Notes: a model not told the origin generated them from the letters alone. DNA of 64,000 nucleotides from Geodermatophilus nigrescens (GCF_900129495.1 NZ_FQVX01000002.1:558001-622000), one strand, 5' to 3'. Positions 49,262-57,693 are shown, counted from the first letter of the stretch. Program-made: numbers and translations.

Positions 49262-50323
49262 TCACGATGCGGCCAGCTCGCGCGCCGCGCCGGCCACGGC
49301 GGCGGGCGGAACGGTGAGCGCGCAGCGGAACTCGATGGGGCAGGCCAGGTGCGGGCAGGGCGCGCAGGCGACCGTCGGGGTGAGCGCGCGGTGCCGCGGC
49401 CCGGGGTGCGCCCAGCGCACCGGGTCTCCCGGCAGGAAGACGGTCACGCTGCGGGCGCCGACGGCGGCGGCCAGGTGCGCGGAGCCCGTGTCGTTGCCCA
49501 CGAGGACGGCGCTGTCGCGCAGCAGCGCGGCCAGCCCGCCGAGGCTCGTGGCGCCCGTGAGGTCGACCGCGGGCGCGCGCATGGCGGCGACCACGCGGGC
49601 GGAGATGTCCCGCTCCCCCGGCACGCCGGTGACGACGACGGCCAGCCCGTCGGCGGCCAGCGCGTCCCCGACGGCGGCGTAGCGGTCGACCGGCCAGCGG
49701 CGGGTGGGCGCGGAGGCACCGGGGTGCAGGACGGCGTAGCGGCCGGGCTCCAGGCCGTGCGCGGCGAGCGTGGCGGCGTGCTCGGCCTCGTCGCCGGCGG
49801 TGAGCGGGAAGCCCATGACCGCCTCGCCACCGGGCGGCAGGCCGAGGTGCTCGAGCAGCGCGACGTGCCGCTGCGCCTCGTGCAGGTGCAGCGGATAGCG
49901 CAGGTGCAGCGCCTCGCTCCCGGCCGGCGGGTCCCAGCCGGTGGGCGCGAAGCCGCCGGTGAGCCGGGCGCCGAGCGCGGCGGTCACCCGGTTGGCGGCG
50001 GGGCGGTCGCCGTAGGCCTGCAGCGCGAGGTCGAACCGGCGCTCCCGGGCGGCTGCGGTGAACGGTGCCCAGCCGGCCTCGTCGACCGGCCCGTCGGGGA
50101 TGCCGGGCGCCCCGGGGAAGGCCAGCAGCTCGTCGACGGTGCCGCCGAGCCGCTGCACCACGGGCGCCATCCGGCCGAAGGTCACCAGGGTGACCTCGAC
50201 GTCGGGGCGCGCGGCACGCAGCCGGCGCAGCGCCGGGACGGTGCACAGCAGGTCGCCGAGGCCCACCCGCAGCCGGACCAGCGCGAGGCGGCGGACGGCG
50301 GGGTCGGCGAGCGGGGCGGTCAC
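49262..50323 (-). CDS. Glycosyltransferase family 9 (heptosyltransferase-like)
   Basis: The 353-residue GT9 enzyme opens RRLALVRLRVGLGDLLCTVPALRRL, the family signature, and has AVLHPGASAPTRRWPVDRYAAVGDAL and VGNDTGSAHLAAAVGARSVTVF, the donor-binding blocks. GT9 enzymes add heptose in Gram-negative LPS; in actinobacteria their sugars are mostly unknown, with heptose-like residues on cell-wall glycans suggested. The C-terminus has CAPCPHLACPIEFRC, a cluster of four cysteines seen in many GT9 proteins. GTG 50323 has GAAGGGG upstream. It is divergent from the GT4 gene at 50401. Confidence 0.93.
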   Translation of the reverse strand: MTAPLADPAVRRLALVRLRVGLGDLLCTVPALRRLRAARPDVEVTLVTFGRMAPVVQRLGGTVDELLAFPGAPGIPDGPVDEAGWAPFTAAARERRFDLALQAYGDRPAANRVTAALGARLTGGFAPTGWDPPAGSEALHLRYPLHLHEAQRHVALLEHLGLPPGGEAVMGFPLTAGDEAEHAATLAAHGLEPGRYAVLHPGASAPTRRWPVDRYAAVGDALAADGLAVVVTGVPGERDISARVVAAMRAPAVDLTGATSLGGLAALLRDSAVLVGNDTGSAHLAAAVGARSVTVFLPGDPVRWAHPGPRHRALTPTVACAPCPHLACPIEFRCALTVPPAAVAGAARELAAS

Positions 50324-50400
50324 CCGCGCCCCCTTCCCGTGTGTGCCGTGCCCTAACCCGTGGTGCACTACGGGTCCCCCCAGAGACGGAGGTCCCCTGC

Positions 50401-51657
50401 GTGTCCCGCCCTGCCGCCGGTCCCCTGCACGTGCTGCGCCTGTGCAGCGTCTTCGAACCGCCGGCCGCCCGGGCCGCCACGGCACCCGGGGCGCTCCCCG
50501 GTGAGCTCGACGCCCGCGCGGCGCGGTTCGACCCCATCGGCGGCATGCAGAACCACACGGCGACGCTCACCCGCTGCCTCGACGCCCAGGGACTGCGCCA
50601 GACCGTGGTCACCTCCCGGCTCGCCGGCCCGCGAGGGGTCACCCCGCTGGGCGACGGCGCCCGCGTGCACCGCACCGGTCTGCGGGTGACGCGGCTGCGG
50701 CAGCTGTGGGCGCTGTCGGGCCTGCGCACCGTGCTGCGCGCGGGCCGCCGGGCGCCGGTCGACGTCGTGCACGCCCACCAGGGCGAGGACCTCGCCACCC
50801 TGCCACTGGCCCGGCTCGCGGCCCGGGTGCACGGGGTGCCGCTGGTGGTGACCCTGCACTGCAGCGTCGGGCACACGCTCACCGGCCGGGGCCCGCGGGT
50901 GCGGCTGCTGCGGGCGGTGGGCGGCTGGATCGAGCGCAGCACGCTGCGCCGGGCCGACGCCGTCGTCGTGCTCACCGGGCGCACCGCGGCAGCGGTCCTG
51001 CAGGACGGCGTGGCGGCCGAGCGGCTGTCCACCATCCCCTCGGGCTTCGACCCGGCGCTGTTCACCGGCCGCGACGGCGACGTCTTCCCCGGCACCCCGC
51101 GGCCGCGCATCGGCTACGTCGGGCGCCTGGCGCCGCAGAAGGACCCCGCCACGCTGGTGCGCGCATTCGGGCGCATGCGGGAGGAGGCGTCGCTGGTGGT
51201 CGTCGGCGACGGACCCGACCGGGCGCTGGTGCACCGGCTGGCCGCCGAGAGCCCCGCGGCCGGGCGGATCACGCTGGCCGGCTTCGTCGAGCACGCGCGG
51301 GTGCCCGCGGTGCTCGCCTCCCTCGACCTGCTCGTCCTGCCCTCGGCCTACGAGGAGATGGGCTCGGTGCTCACCGAGGCGATGGCCGCGGGGCTGCCCG
51401 TGGTGGCCAGCGACGTCGGCGGCATCCCCGAGGTGGTCCGGCACGGGCAGACCGGCCTGCTGGTGACGCCGGGCGATCCCGACGCCCTCGCCGCGGCGCT
51501 GGACCGGGTGGTGGCCGAGCCGGCCCTGCGGGCGCGGCTGGCCGCGGGCGCCCGGGCCCGCTCGGCCGACTACGGCTGGCCGGCGCTGGCCGCGCGGGTG
51601 GCCGCCGTCTACGACCGCAGCCTGGGCGTGGCGCCCGACCTCGAGCCCGCTGCGTGA
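50401..51657 (+). CDS. Glycosyltransferase family 4
   Basis: The 418-residue GT-B enzyme carries the GT4 hallmarks: the FDPIGGMQNHTATLTRCL acceptor start, RIGYVGRLAPQKDPATLVRAF, and LPSAYEEMGSVLTEAMAAGLPVVASDVGGIPEVV with the E-x7-E motif. GTG 50401 has GGAGG at good spacing and matches the fold start. It is the first gene of a plus-strand pair with the GT2 gene, in a divergent layout with the GT9-GT4 operon. Likely all four act on one cell-surface glycan. Confidence 0.92.
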   Translation: MSRPAAGPLHVLRLCSVFEPPAARAATAPGALPGELDARAARFDPIGGMQNHTATLTRCLDAQGLRQTVVTSRLAGPRGVTPLGDGARVHRTGLRVTRLRQLWALSGLRTVLRAGRRAPVDVVHAHQGEDLATLPLARLAARVHGVPLVVTLHCSVGHTLTGRGPRVRLLRAVGGWIERSTLRRADAVVVLTGRTAAAVLQDGVAAERLSTIPSGFDPALFTGRDGDVFPGTPRPRIGYVGRLAPQKDPATLVRAFGRMREEASLVVVGDGPDRALVHRLAAESPAAGRITLAGFVEHARVPAVLASLDLLVLPSAYEEMGSVLTEAMAAGLPVVASDVGGIPEVVRHGQTGLLVTPGDPDALAAALDRVVAEPALRARLAAGARARSADYGWPALAARVAAVYDRSLGVAPDLEPAA

Positions 51658-51688
51658 CCCCGCGGGTCGCTGCGTGACCCCGCGGATC
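51649..51688 (+). repeat. 20-base tandem duplication across a gene junction
   Basis: Two 20-base copies (GCTGCGTGACCCCGCGGGTC and GCTGCGTGACCCCGCGGATC) differ at one base. The first contains the GT4 stop and a GTGA overlap whose frame now ends after seven codons; the second contains the GTG (51674) used by the next gene. The duplication thus moved the start of the GT2 gene out of overlap. Confidence 0.85.
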
Positions 51689-53458
51689 GCGGTGCTCGTG
51701 CCGGTGCACGAGCAGGCCGCGTACCTGCCCCGGGCGCTGGAGTCGCTGCTCGCGCAGGAGGTGACCGGCTGGGAGGCGGTCGTCGTCGACGACGGGTCGC
51801 GCGAGCCGGTGACGGTCCCCGCCGACCCGCGGCTGCGGCTGGTGCGCACCGGGGACAACCGGGGGCTCGGCGCAGCGCTCAACCGGGCGCTGGACGAGAC
51901 CACCGCGCCGATCGTCGCGTACCTGCCCGCCGACGACGTCTGGTCACCGGACCACCTCGCCGCCCTGCTCGACGCCCTGTCCGACCCCGCGGTGGTGCTC
52001 GCCCGCGCCGAGCTGGGTGAGCCGGCCGGCACCCCGTACGCGCAACTGGTGCAGGTGGCGCACCGGCGCACCGGCGACCGCTGGACCGAGCGCGCCGAGC
52101 TGGAGACCGACGACCTCGACCGGCTGATGTGGTCGCGGGTGGCCGCGCGCGGCGCCACGGCCGGCACCGGCCGGGTCACCTGCGCGTGGGCCCGGCACCC
52201 CGGGCAGCGGTCTCGGGCGATCCGGGCGTCGTCCGACGGCGGCCTCAACGTCTTCCGCAGCCGCTACCGGGTGCCGCATCCGCTGCGCTTCGCCTCCACC
52301 GACGGCACCGACGTGGACGAGGTCGCCCGCTACGCGCGGTTCCGCGAGCGCTCGTACGGGCCGGCCGCCGACGGACTGTCGGTGCTGCTCGCCGGTGAGC
52401 TCGCGTTCAACCCCGAGCGGGTGCTGGCGCTCGCCGAGCGGGGCCACCGGCTCTCCGGGCTGTGGACGACCGACGGCCTCGGCGACTCGACCGTCGGCCC
52501 GCTGCCGTTCGGGCACGTCGCCGACCTCGACCGCGACCGCTGGGAGGACGCCGTCCGGGAGCTCGACCCCGACGTCGTGTGGGCGCAGCTCAACTGGCGG
52601 GCGGTGCCGCTGGCGCACCGGCTGCGGGCGGCGTTCCCCTCCCTGCCGTTCGTGTGGACGTTCAAGGAGGCGCCGCAGCGCAGCCTGGTCCGCGGCGAGT
52701 GGCCGATGCTCGCCGACCTGGTGTGCGGCGCGGACGCGGTGCTGCTGGCCACCGAGGAGGAGCGCGACTGGTTCGCCCTCGCGCTGGCCGGCCGGGTCGA
52801 CCCCGCGCGGCTCGGCGTCCTCGACGGCGACCTGCCCAAGCGCGACTGGCTGGACGCGCCGCCGTCGCCCCGGCTGTCGGACGCCGACGGGCAGCCGCAC
52901 ACCGCCGTCGCCGGCCGGCCCTCCGGCCTCGACCTCGAGTGGGTGCTGGCGCTGGCCGACCGCGGCGTGCACGTGCACCTCTACGGGCAGGTGCGGGCGC
53001 CCGGCGCGACCGGCTCGTGGACCGGCTGGCTCGACGAGGCGCTGGCCCGCGTGCCCGGCTTCGTGCACGTGCACCCGGCGGTGGGGCCGGAGGACTGGGT
53101 GCGCGAGCTGTCCCGCCACGACGCCGGGTGGCTGCACCGCTTCGACTCGGCCAACGGCGGCGACCTGCGGCGGGCGAGCTGGGACGACCTCAACTCCCCC
53201 GCCCGGCTGCCGGTGTACCTGGCCGCGGGGCTGCCGCTGCTGCAGCAGGCCAACCCGGGCTCGACGGTGTCGGTGGAGCGGGTGCTCCGGGAGGACGGGA
53301 CCGGCCTGTTCTACCGCGACGCCGACGACGTGGCGGCCGCGCTGCACGAGGAGGTGGCCGGCCGGGCCGGGCACCGCGCGGCGCTGGCGGCGCGGGAGCG
53401 GCACGTCTTCGACGCCCACGCCGACCGCCTCGTCTCCCTCTTCCGCTCCCTCCTCTGA
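51674..53458 (+). CDS. Two-domain glycosyltransferase: GT2 domain plus C-terminal GT-B-like domain
   Basis: Of 594 residues, the N-terminal ~215 form a GT2 (GT-A) domain: RIAVLVPVHEQAAYLPRAL, EAVVVDDGS and PADDVWSPDHL as the DxD region. The C-terminal ~380 residues look GT-B-like without a clear family motif: LSVLLAGELAFNPERVLAL, FVWTFKEAPQRSL, the PVYLAAGLPLLQQANPGSTVSVERVL donor-like end. Both domains may transfer sugars, or the second may be a binding domain. GTG 51674 lies in the second copy of the 20-base duplication. It is followed directly by hairpin copy C. Product probably cytoplasmic, membrane-associated. Confidence 0.88.
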   Translation: MTPRIAVLVPVHEQAAYLPRALESLLAQEVTGWEAVVVDDGSREPVTVPADPRLRLVRTGDNRGLGAALNRALDETTAPIVAYLPADDVWSPDHLAALLDALSDPAVVLARAELGEPAGTPYAQLVQVAHRRTGDRWTERAELETDDLDRLMWSRVAARGATAGTGRVTCAWARHPGQRSRAIRASSDGGLNVFRSRYRVPHPLRFASTDGTDVDEVARYARFRERSYGPAADGLSVLLAGELAFNPERVLALAERGHRLSGLWTTDGLGDSTVGPLPFGHVADLDRDRWEDAVRELDPDVVWAQLNWRAVPLAHRLRAAFPSLPFVWTFKEAPQRSLVRGEWPMLADLVCGADAVLLATEEERDWFALALAGRVDPARLGVLDGDLPKRDWLDAPPSPRLSDADGQPHTAVAGRPSGLDLEWVLALADRGVHVHLYGQVRAPGATGSWTGWLDEALARVPGFVHVHPAVGPEDWVRELSRHDAGWLHRFDSANGGDLRRASWDDLNSPARLPVYLAAGLPLLQQANPGSTVSVERVLREDGTGLFYRDADDVAAALHEEVAGRAGHRAALAARERHVFDAHADRLVSLFRSLL

Positions 53459-53482
53459 GGGCCTTCGTCGCGCTGTCGGCCC
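53459..53482. repeat. 24-base GGGCC...GGCCC hairpin, copy C
   Basis: It begins on the base after the TGA of the GT2 gene. Arms GGGCC and GGCCC are intact, interior TTCGTCGCGCTGTC. Its orientation relative to the gene is opposite to copies A and B. Likely terminator. Confidence 0.8.
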
Positions 53483-53517
53483 ACCGGACTGTCGGTGGGC
53501 GCTCCTACCGTGCGGGC

Positions 53518-54306
53518 ATGGGCGAGCTGCGGTGGGCGGTGACCGACGGACCCGACGGGACGGCGGCGGTCGCGCTGCCCGACGACGCGGCGGCGGCGCG
53601 GCTGCTCGCCGAGCAGGCGCCCGGCGGGTTCTGGTGCGCGCGGGAGGCCGGCGGCTGCGGCGGGCGGCTCGCGGTCGACGCCGACGGCGCCCGGCCCGCC
53701 TTCGTGCACGCCGGCACCGCCCGCTGCGCCCTCGTCCGGCGGGAGGGCGCGGCCGAGCGCGGCTACGAGCCGCTGCGCTACCGGCGCCCGCTCGTCGCCT
53801 GGCTCGCCGGCCAGGGCCTTCCCCCGCGGGTGTCCACCCTGCCCGGGCGCACCGGCCTGCACGTGGCGCTGCCCGGCGCGGTGCTGGAGGTGCAGCTCGC
53901 GCCGGTGTCCGACCTGGCGTGGCGGGCGCGCGACGACCGGCTGCACCGCGAGGCCCGCTCGGTCACCTGGCTCCACGGCCCCGGCGCCGACCTCGCCGCC
54001 GCCACCGAGGCCGGCGTGCGCGGCGCGGCCCTCGTCCTGCGCCGGCAGAACCGGGGGCTGCTGATCGGCGTCCGGGACGCGGGGGGCGGCGTCCGCTGGG
54101 TCCGGGCGTCCGCCTGCCGGGTGGGCCCCGACGGCGTCGAGGCGCCCGGGCTGGCCGAGGCGCGCGCCGCGCACGGGCGGCGGGCGGCGGCGCGGCAGGA
54201 CGCGGCGCGCCGGGCGGCCCGGCAGGCCGCGCGCTGGTCGTCGCGCACCGGCGCGGTGCCGTGGGACGTGCGCACCGGCACGCTGCCGTTCCCGGCCGCG
54301 GGCTAG
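53518..54306 (+). CDS. Possible CoiA-like nuclease family protein
   Basis: The 262-residue protein has an N-terminal cysteine cluster (WCAREAGGCGGRLAV, then FVHAGTARCAL), resembling the small zinc domain at the start of CoiA competence proteins. In the middle, VLEVQLAPVSDLAWRARDDRL resembles the PD-(D/E)xK nuclease core of CoiA (an E-x-Q strand and a following helix). The C-terminal ~70 residues are Arg/Ala-rich and helical. TACCGT lies exactly 6 bases before ATG 53518, so the message is probably leaderless. No other competence gene is near. The similarity is by eye and partial; hypothetical protein is the safe label. It ends in 4-base overlap with the convergent gene. Confidence 0.55.
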   Translation: MGELRWAVTDGPDGTAAVALPDDAAAARLLAEQAPGGFWCAREAGGCGGRLAVDADGARPAFVHAGTARCALVRREGAAERGYEPLRYRRPLVAWLAGQGLPPRVSTLPGRTGLHVALPGAVLEVQLAPVSDLAWRARDDRLHREARSVTWLHGPGADLAAATEAGVRGAALVLRRQNRGLLIGVRDAGGGVRWVRASACRVGPDGVEAPGLAEARAAHGRRAAARQDAARRAARQAARWSSRTGAVPWDVRTGTLPFPAAG

Positions 54307-54749
54307 GAGGGGACGCCGGTCCGGTCGTCGGCGCCGGCCGGGGACGACGGCCCGGGTGGCTCCGGCCTCGACTCCGGCGCCGGCCCCGGGTCCGGCTCCG
54401 CCGACACGGTGGTCCGGCCGCGCCCGGGCAGGTGCACGTGCGGCAGGTGGACACGCGGCAGGTGCAGCGCGGGCACGTTCGGGTGCGGCAGACGCGCCAC
54501 GAGCCCGGCCGGCAGGTGCACGTGCGGGAGGTGCAGGTGCGGCCGCCCGGCAGGCTCCCCGTCCCCGTGCTCCTGCCAGTGCGCGAGCGTCGTCATCCAC
54601 CCGTGGCGGATGGCCCGCTGGTGCGCCCGGACCGCGGCCTGCGGTGCCCGGTGGTCCCGCTCCCACCTCGCCGTGTTGCTCCGTGCCATGGCGGTGACCG
54701 CCCCGGTCACGACGACGAAACCGAGCACGCTGACGACGACCCAGACCAT
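54303..54749 (-). CDS. Membrane-anchored protein with His-Leu-Pro repeats
   Basis: The 148-residue product begins with one strong membrane helix (MVWVVVSVLGFVVVTGAVTAM) followed by a short basic region. Residues about 70-110 hold a repeat of the form [LV]-H-[LV]-P-[HR], e.g. HLHLPHVHLPAG and ALHLPRVHLPHVHLPG, with nine or so histidines. The tail is Pro/Ser/Glu-rich. Such spaced histidines could bind Zn, Cu or Ni outside the membrane (inference). GGGGAGG precedes ATG 54749. It lies alone, convergent with the CoiA-like gene and 96 bases from the dehydrogenase gene. No family recognised. Confidence 0.78.
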   Translation of the reverse strand: MVWVVVSVLGFVVVTGAVTAMARSNTARWERDHRAPQAAVRAHQRAIRHGWMTTLAHWQEHGDGEPAGRPHLHLPHVHLPAGLVARLPHPNVPALHLPRVHLPHVHLPGRGRTTVSAEPDPGPAPESRPEPPGPSSPAGADDRTGVPS

Positions 54750-54844
54750 GGCGGCCTCCCCTGGCCACCCCGCGCAGCCCGGTGCCCCGGCGTCCGCGGA
54801 GGTGTCCGGAGGATCCCGCCGATCCCGTTCCGCCACAAGTCGGT

Positions 54845-55936
54845 TCAGAACCGCAGCACCGCCTGCAGCGGCGGAGCCGGCAGCCGCCGCCCGGCGAGGT
54901 CGGCGAGCAGCGCCGGCCCCTCGTCGAACGGGACGACGTCGGTGACCAGGTGACGCCGGACGTCGTCGCCGCGCTCGCGCAGCAGGTCGAGGGTGACCGC
55001 GGCCAGCGCGGCCCGCGGCCACGCCGGCGCCATCCCGCGCGGCACCCGGCTGATCTGCGCGCACACCACCGACAGGCCGTCGTGGTGGAACTCCTCGCCG
55101 AGGCGTACTGCGCCGGCCCCGCCCTGGTAGAAGCCGAGGTCGACCACCACGCCCTGCGGGCGCAGCGCCTTGAGCCCGGTCGCGAGCGCGGTGTCGTGGC
55201 CGCGGCACTGCAGCACCAGGTCGGCGCCGGCGTCGCCCGGGCCGTGCCGCCACCGCTGCTTGACCTCCGCCCACGCGTCGCCGTCGACGGTGGCCAGCCC
55301 CAGCGCCTCGGCGACCGCGCGCCGCTGCGGGGAGGGCTCGGCGACGACGACGTCGGCCGCCCCGTGCCGCACCGCCAGCAGCGCCGACAGCAGCCCGATG
55401 ACGCCGGCGCCGGTGACCAGGACGTGCCGGCCGCGGACGCCGTCGCCCACACCCCCGCCCGGCCCGGCGAGCTGCGCGGTGGCGTGCAGCAGCCCGTTGA
55501 CGCAGATCGGGCCCATCTGGGCGAGGTAGACGCCGAGCAGCGGGTCGAGGTCGTCGGGGACGGGCAGCACCGGGACGGCGGACGGGTCGGCGCAGCGGCC
55601 GGTGCGGTGCCCGTAGGCCATGGCCACCCGGCTGCCCTCCACCAGGTCGGGCGTCCGGCTCTCGGTGATGACGCCGACCTCCATGTAGCCCAGCCGCAGC
55701 TCCGGGTAGCCGGCGACCGGGCCGGCACCGAACGCGCGCAGGTCGGGGTCCCAGCCGACGGCGTGCTGCGGGTCGGTGCCGCGCACCAGCGCCACCTCGG
55801 TGCCGGCGCTGACCCCGCTGTACTCGGTGCGCACCCACGCCTGCCCGGGCCCGGGGTCGGGTTCGTCGGTCTCCAGGACCGCCGGCTCGCCGGGGGCCAC
55901 GACGCCGATCGTGCGCACGGTCCTCACGGTGCGCAC
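54845..55936 (-). CDS. MDR family dehydrogenase without the usual zinc site (BchC/threonine-dehydrogenase-like)
   Basis: The medium-chain dehydrogenase of about 363 residues has the Rossmann motif HVLVTGAGVIGLLSALLAV and an early SGVSAGTEVALVRG where zinc enzymes have the catalytic Cys. This SAGTE pattern is seen in BchC-like and uncharacterised sugar or polyol dehydrogenases. No structural four-Cys loop is present. Several GTG codons in a GTGCGCAC-type repeat (55918, 55927, 55936) compete as the start and none has a clear ribosome site. It is divergent from the YciI-sigma operon. The reaction is unknown. Confidence 0.82.
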   Translation of the reverse strand: MRTVRTVRTIGVVAPGEPAVLETDEPDPGPGQAWVRTEYSGVSAGTEVALVRGTDPQHAVGWDPDLRAFGAGPVAGYPELRLGYMEVGVITESRTPDLVEGSRVAMAYGHRTGRCADPSAVPVLPVPDDLDPLLGVYLAQMGPICVNGLLHATAQLAGPGGGVGDGVRGRHVLVTGAGVIGLLSALLAVRHGAADVVVAEPSPQRRAVAEALGLATVDGDAWAEVKQRWRHGPGDAGADLVLQCRGHDTALATGLKALRPQGVVVDLGFYQGGAGAVRLGEEFHHDGLSVVCAQISRVPRGMAPAWPRAALAAVTLDLLRERGDDVRRHLVTDVVPFDEGPALLADLAGRRLPAPPLQAVLRF

Positions 55937-56071
55937 CGTGCCGTCGGCGTCCCGCCGCCGCAATCCGGGGCCCGCACGGAGATCCCCCCGGCAGGATGTC
56001 GAGAACGCGGGTGCGGCTCCGTCCCCGGGGTGTCCGCGACCGAGACGGTCGCCCGATCCGAGGAGTACCCC

Positions 56072-56479
56072 ATGGCCAAGTACCTGCTGCTCAAGCACTA
56101 CCGCGGCGCGCCGGCGGCGGTGAACGACGTCCCGATGGACCGGTGGACGCCGGAGGAGGTCGACGCGCACATCCGCTACATGACCGACTTCGCCGACCGG
56201 CTGCGCGGGACCGGGGAGTTCGTCGCCGAGGCGGCGCTGGCGCCCGACGGGCTCTGGATCCGCTCCGACGGCGAGGGCCGCCCGCCGGTCACCGACGGCC
56301 CGTTCGCCGAGACGAAGGACCTGATCGCCGGCTGGATGATCATCGACGTCGACGGCCGCGAGCGCGCGATCGAGCTGGCTGGGGAGCTGTCGGCGGCGCC
56401 CGGGAAGGGCGGCGAGCCGATCCACGAGTGGCTCGAGGTCCGGCCCCTCTACGGCGAGCCGCCCCTCGTCACCGAGTGA
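56072..56479 (+). CDS. YciI/DGPF domain protein
   Basis: The 135-residue ferredoxin-like fold protein contains PVTDGPFAETKDLIAGWMI, the DGPF motif of the YCII-related family. These proteins are the constant partners of ECF42-type sigma factors, and here the sigma gene overlaps its stop (GTGA). ATG 56072 follows GAGGAGT. The biochemical role is unproven; dimeric enzyme or sensor roles are proposed. Full length. Confidence 0.92.
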   Translation: MAKYLLLKHYRGAPAAVNDVPMDRWTPEEVDAHIRYMTDFADRLRGTGEFVAEAALAPDGLWIRSDGEGRPPVTDGPFAETKDLIAGWMIIDVDGRERAIELAGELSAAPGKGGEPIHEWLEVRPLYGEPPLVTE

Positions 56480-57693
56480 GCGCCCCCCTGGACGACGCCG
56501 TGGACGACGCCGTGGACGACGCCGTGGACGACGCCGTGGACGACGCCGTGGACGAGGCCCTCGTGCGGGGCCTCGTCCCGGGGGTGATCGGCGTCCTCGT
56601 CCGCCGCGGGGCCGACTTCGCGGCGGCCGAGGACGCCGTCCAGGACGCGCTGCTGGAGGCGCTGCGGACCTGGCCCGCCGACCCGCCGCGGGACCCGCGC
56701 GGCTGGCTGGTCACCGTGGCCTGGCGCCGGTTCCTCGACGCCACCCGCGCCGACGCCGCCCGGCGCCGGCGGGAGGACCGCGTGGACGAGGAGCCGGAGC
56801 CGGGCCCGGTGCCGGCCGCCGACGACACGCTGCAGCTGTACTTCCTGTGCGCCCACCCGTCGCTGACGCCGTCGTCGGCCGTCGCGCTCACGCTGCGTGC
56901 CGTCGGCGGGCTCACCACCCGCCAGATCGCCCGCGCCTACCTCGTCCCCGAGGCGACGATGGCGCAGCGGATCAGCCGCGCCAAGCGCACCGTCGCGGGC
57001 GTCCGGCTCGACCGGCCCGGCGACGTCGGCACCGTGCTGCGCGTCCTCTACCTCGTCTTCAACGAGGGCTACTCGGGCGACGTCGACCTGGTCGCCGAGG
57101 CGATCCGGCTCACCCGGCAGCTCGCCGCCGCCGTCGACGACCCCGAGGTGGCCGGCCTGCTGGCGCTCATGCTGCTGCACTCGGCCCGGCGCGCCGCCCG
57201 GACCGCCCCCGACGGCCGCCTGGTGCCGCTGGCCGAGCAGGACCGCAGCCGCTGGGACACCGCGGCGATCACCGAGGGCGTCGCGGTGCTGCAGGCGGCC
57301 CTCGCCCGCGACCGGCTGGGCGAGTACCAGGCGCAGGCCGCGATCGCCGCCCTGCACGCGGATGCCCGGTCGGCGGAGGAGACCGACTGGGTGCAGGTGG
57401 TCGAGTGGTACGACGAGCTGCTCCGGCTCACCGGCAGCCCGGTGGTGCGGCTCAACCGGGCCGTGGCCGTCGGCGAGGCCGACGGTCCCCGCGCGGGCCT
57501 CGCGGAGCTGGCGGGGCTCGACCCCACCCTCCCGCGGTACACCGCCGCGGCCGCCCACCTGCACGAGCGCGACAACGACCTGGCGACCGCTGCGCGCCTC
57601 TACGCGCAGGCCGCCCGCGAGGCGACCGACACCGCCGAGCGCGACCACCTGGTGCGGCAGGCCGCCCGGCTGAACACGCTGTTCCGAGCCTGA
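56476..57693 (+). CDS. ECF42-type RNA polymerase sigma factor with C-terminal TPR-like extension
   Basis: The 405-residue protein has sigma region 2 (AAAEDAVQDALLEALRTWP, GWLVTVAWRRFLDATRADAARR) and region 4 (LTLRAVGGLTTRQIARAYLVPEATMAQRISRAKRTV), followed by ~200 residues of the SnoaL-free, helical C-terminal domain (DUF6596/TPR-like; VVEWYDELLRLTGSPVVRLNRAVA). This is the ECF42 layout, for which the C-terminal domain is needed for activity and the DGPF protein is the genomic partner. No anti-sigma factor is present. The N-terminus carries five exact D-D-A-V repeats before region 2. GTG 56476 overlaps the yciI stop. Confidence 0.9.
   Translation: MSAPLDDAVDDAVDDAVDDAVDDAVDEALVRGLVPGVIGVLVRRGADFAAAEDAVQDALLEALRTWPADPPRDPRGWLVTVAWRRFLDATRADAARRRREDRVDEEPEPGPVPAADDTLQLYFLCAHPSLTPSSAVALTLRAVGGLTTRQIARAYLVPEATMAQRISRAKRTVAGVRLDRPGDVGTVLRVLYLVFNEGYSGDVDLVAEAIRLTRQLAAAVDDPEVAGLLALMLLHSARRAARTAPDGRLVPLAEQDRSRWDTAAITEGVAVLQAALARDRLGEYQAQAAIAALHADARSAEETDWVQVVEWYDELLRLTGSPVVRLNRAVAVGEADGPRAGLAELAGLDPTLPRYTAAAAHLHERDNDLATAARLYAQAAREATDTAERDHLVRQAARLNTLFRA
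56491..56550 (+). repeat. Five exact 12-base tandem repeats in the sigma factor gene
   Basis: The unit GACGACGCCGTG is repeated five times without change and followed by the near-unit GACGAGGCC. It encodes Asp-Asp-Ala-Val five times at residues 6-25. Because the unit is a multiple of three, copy changes would lengthen the acidic N-terminus without frameshift. Confidence 0.95.

Noticed and set aside
48211..53458. Glycosyltransferase group as a secondary-metabolite cluster
   Set aside because: No NRPS, PKS, terpene or RiPP core gene is nearby. GT9, GT4 and GT2 enzymes together fit a cell-surface glycan better.
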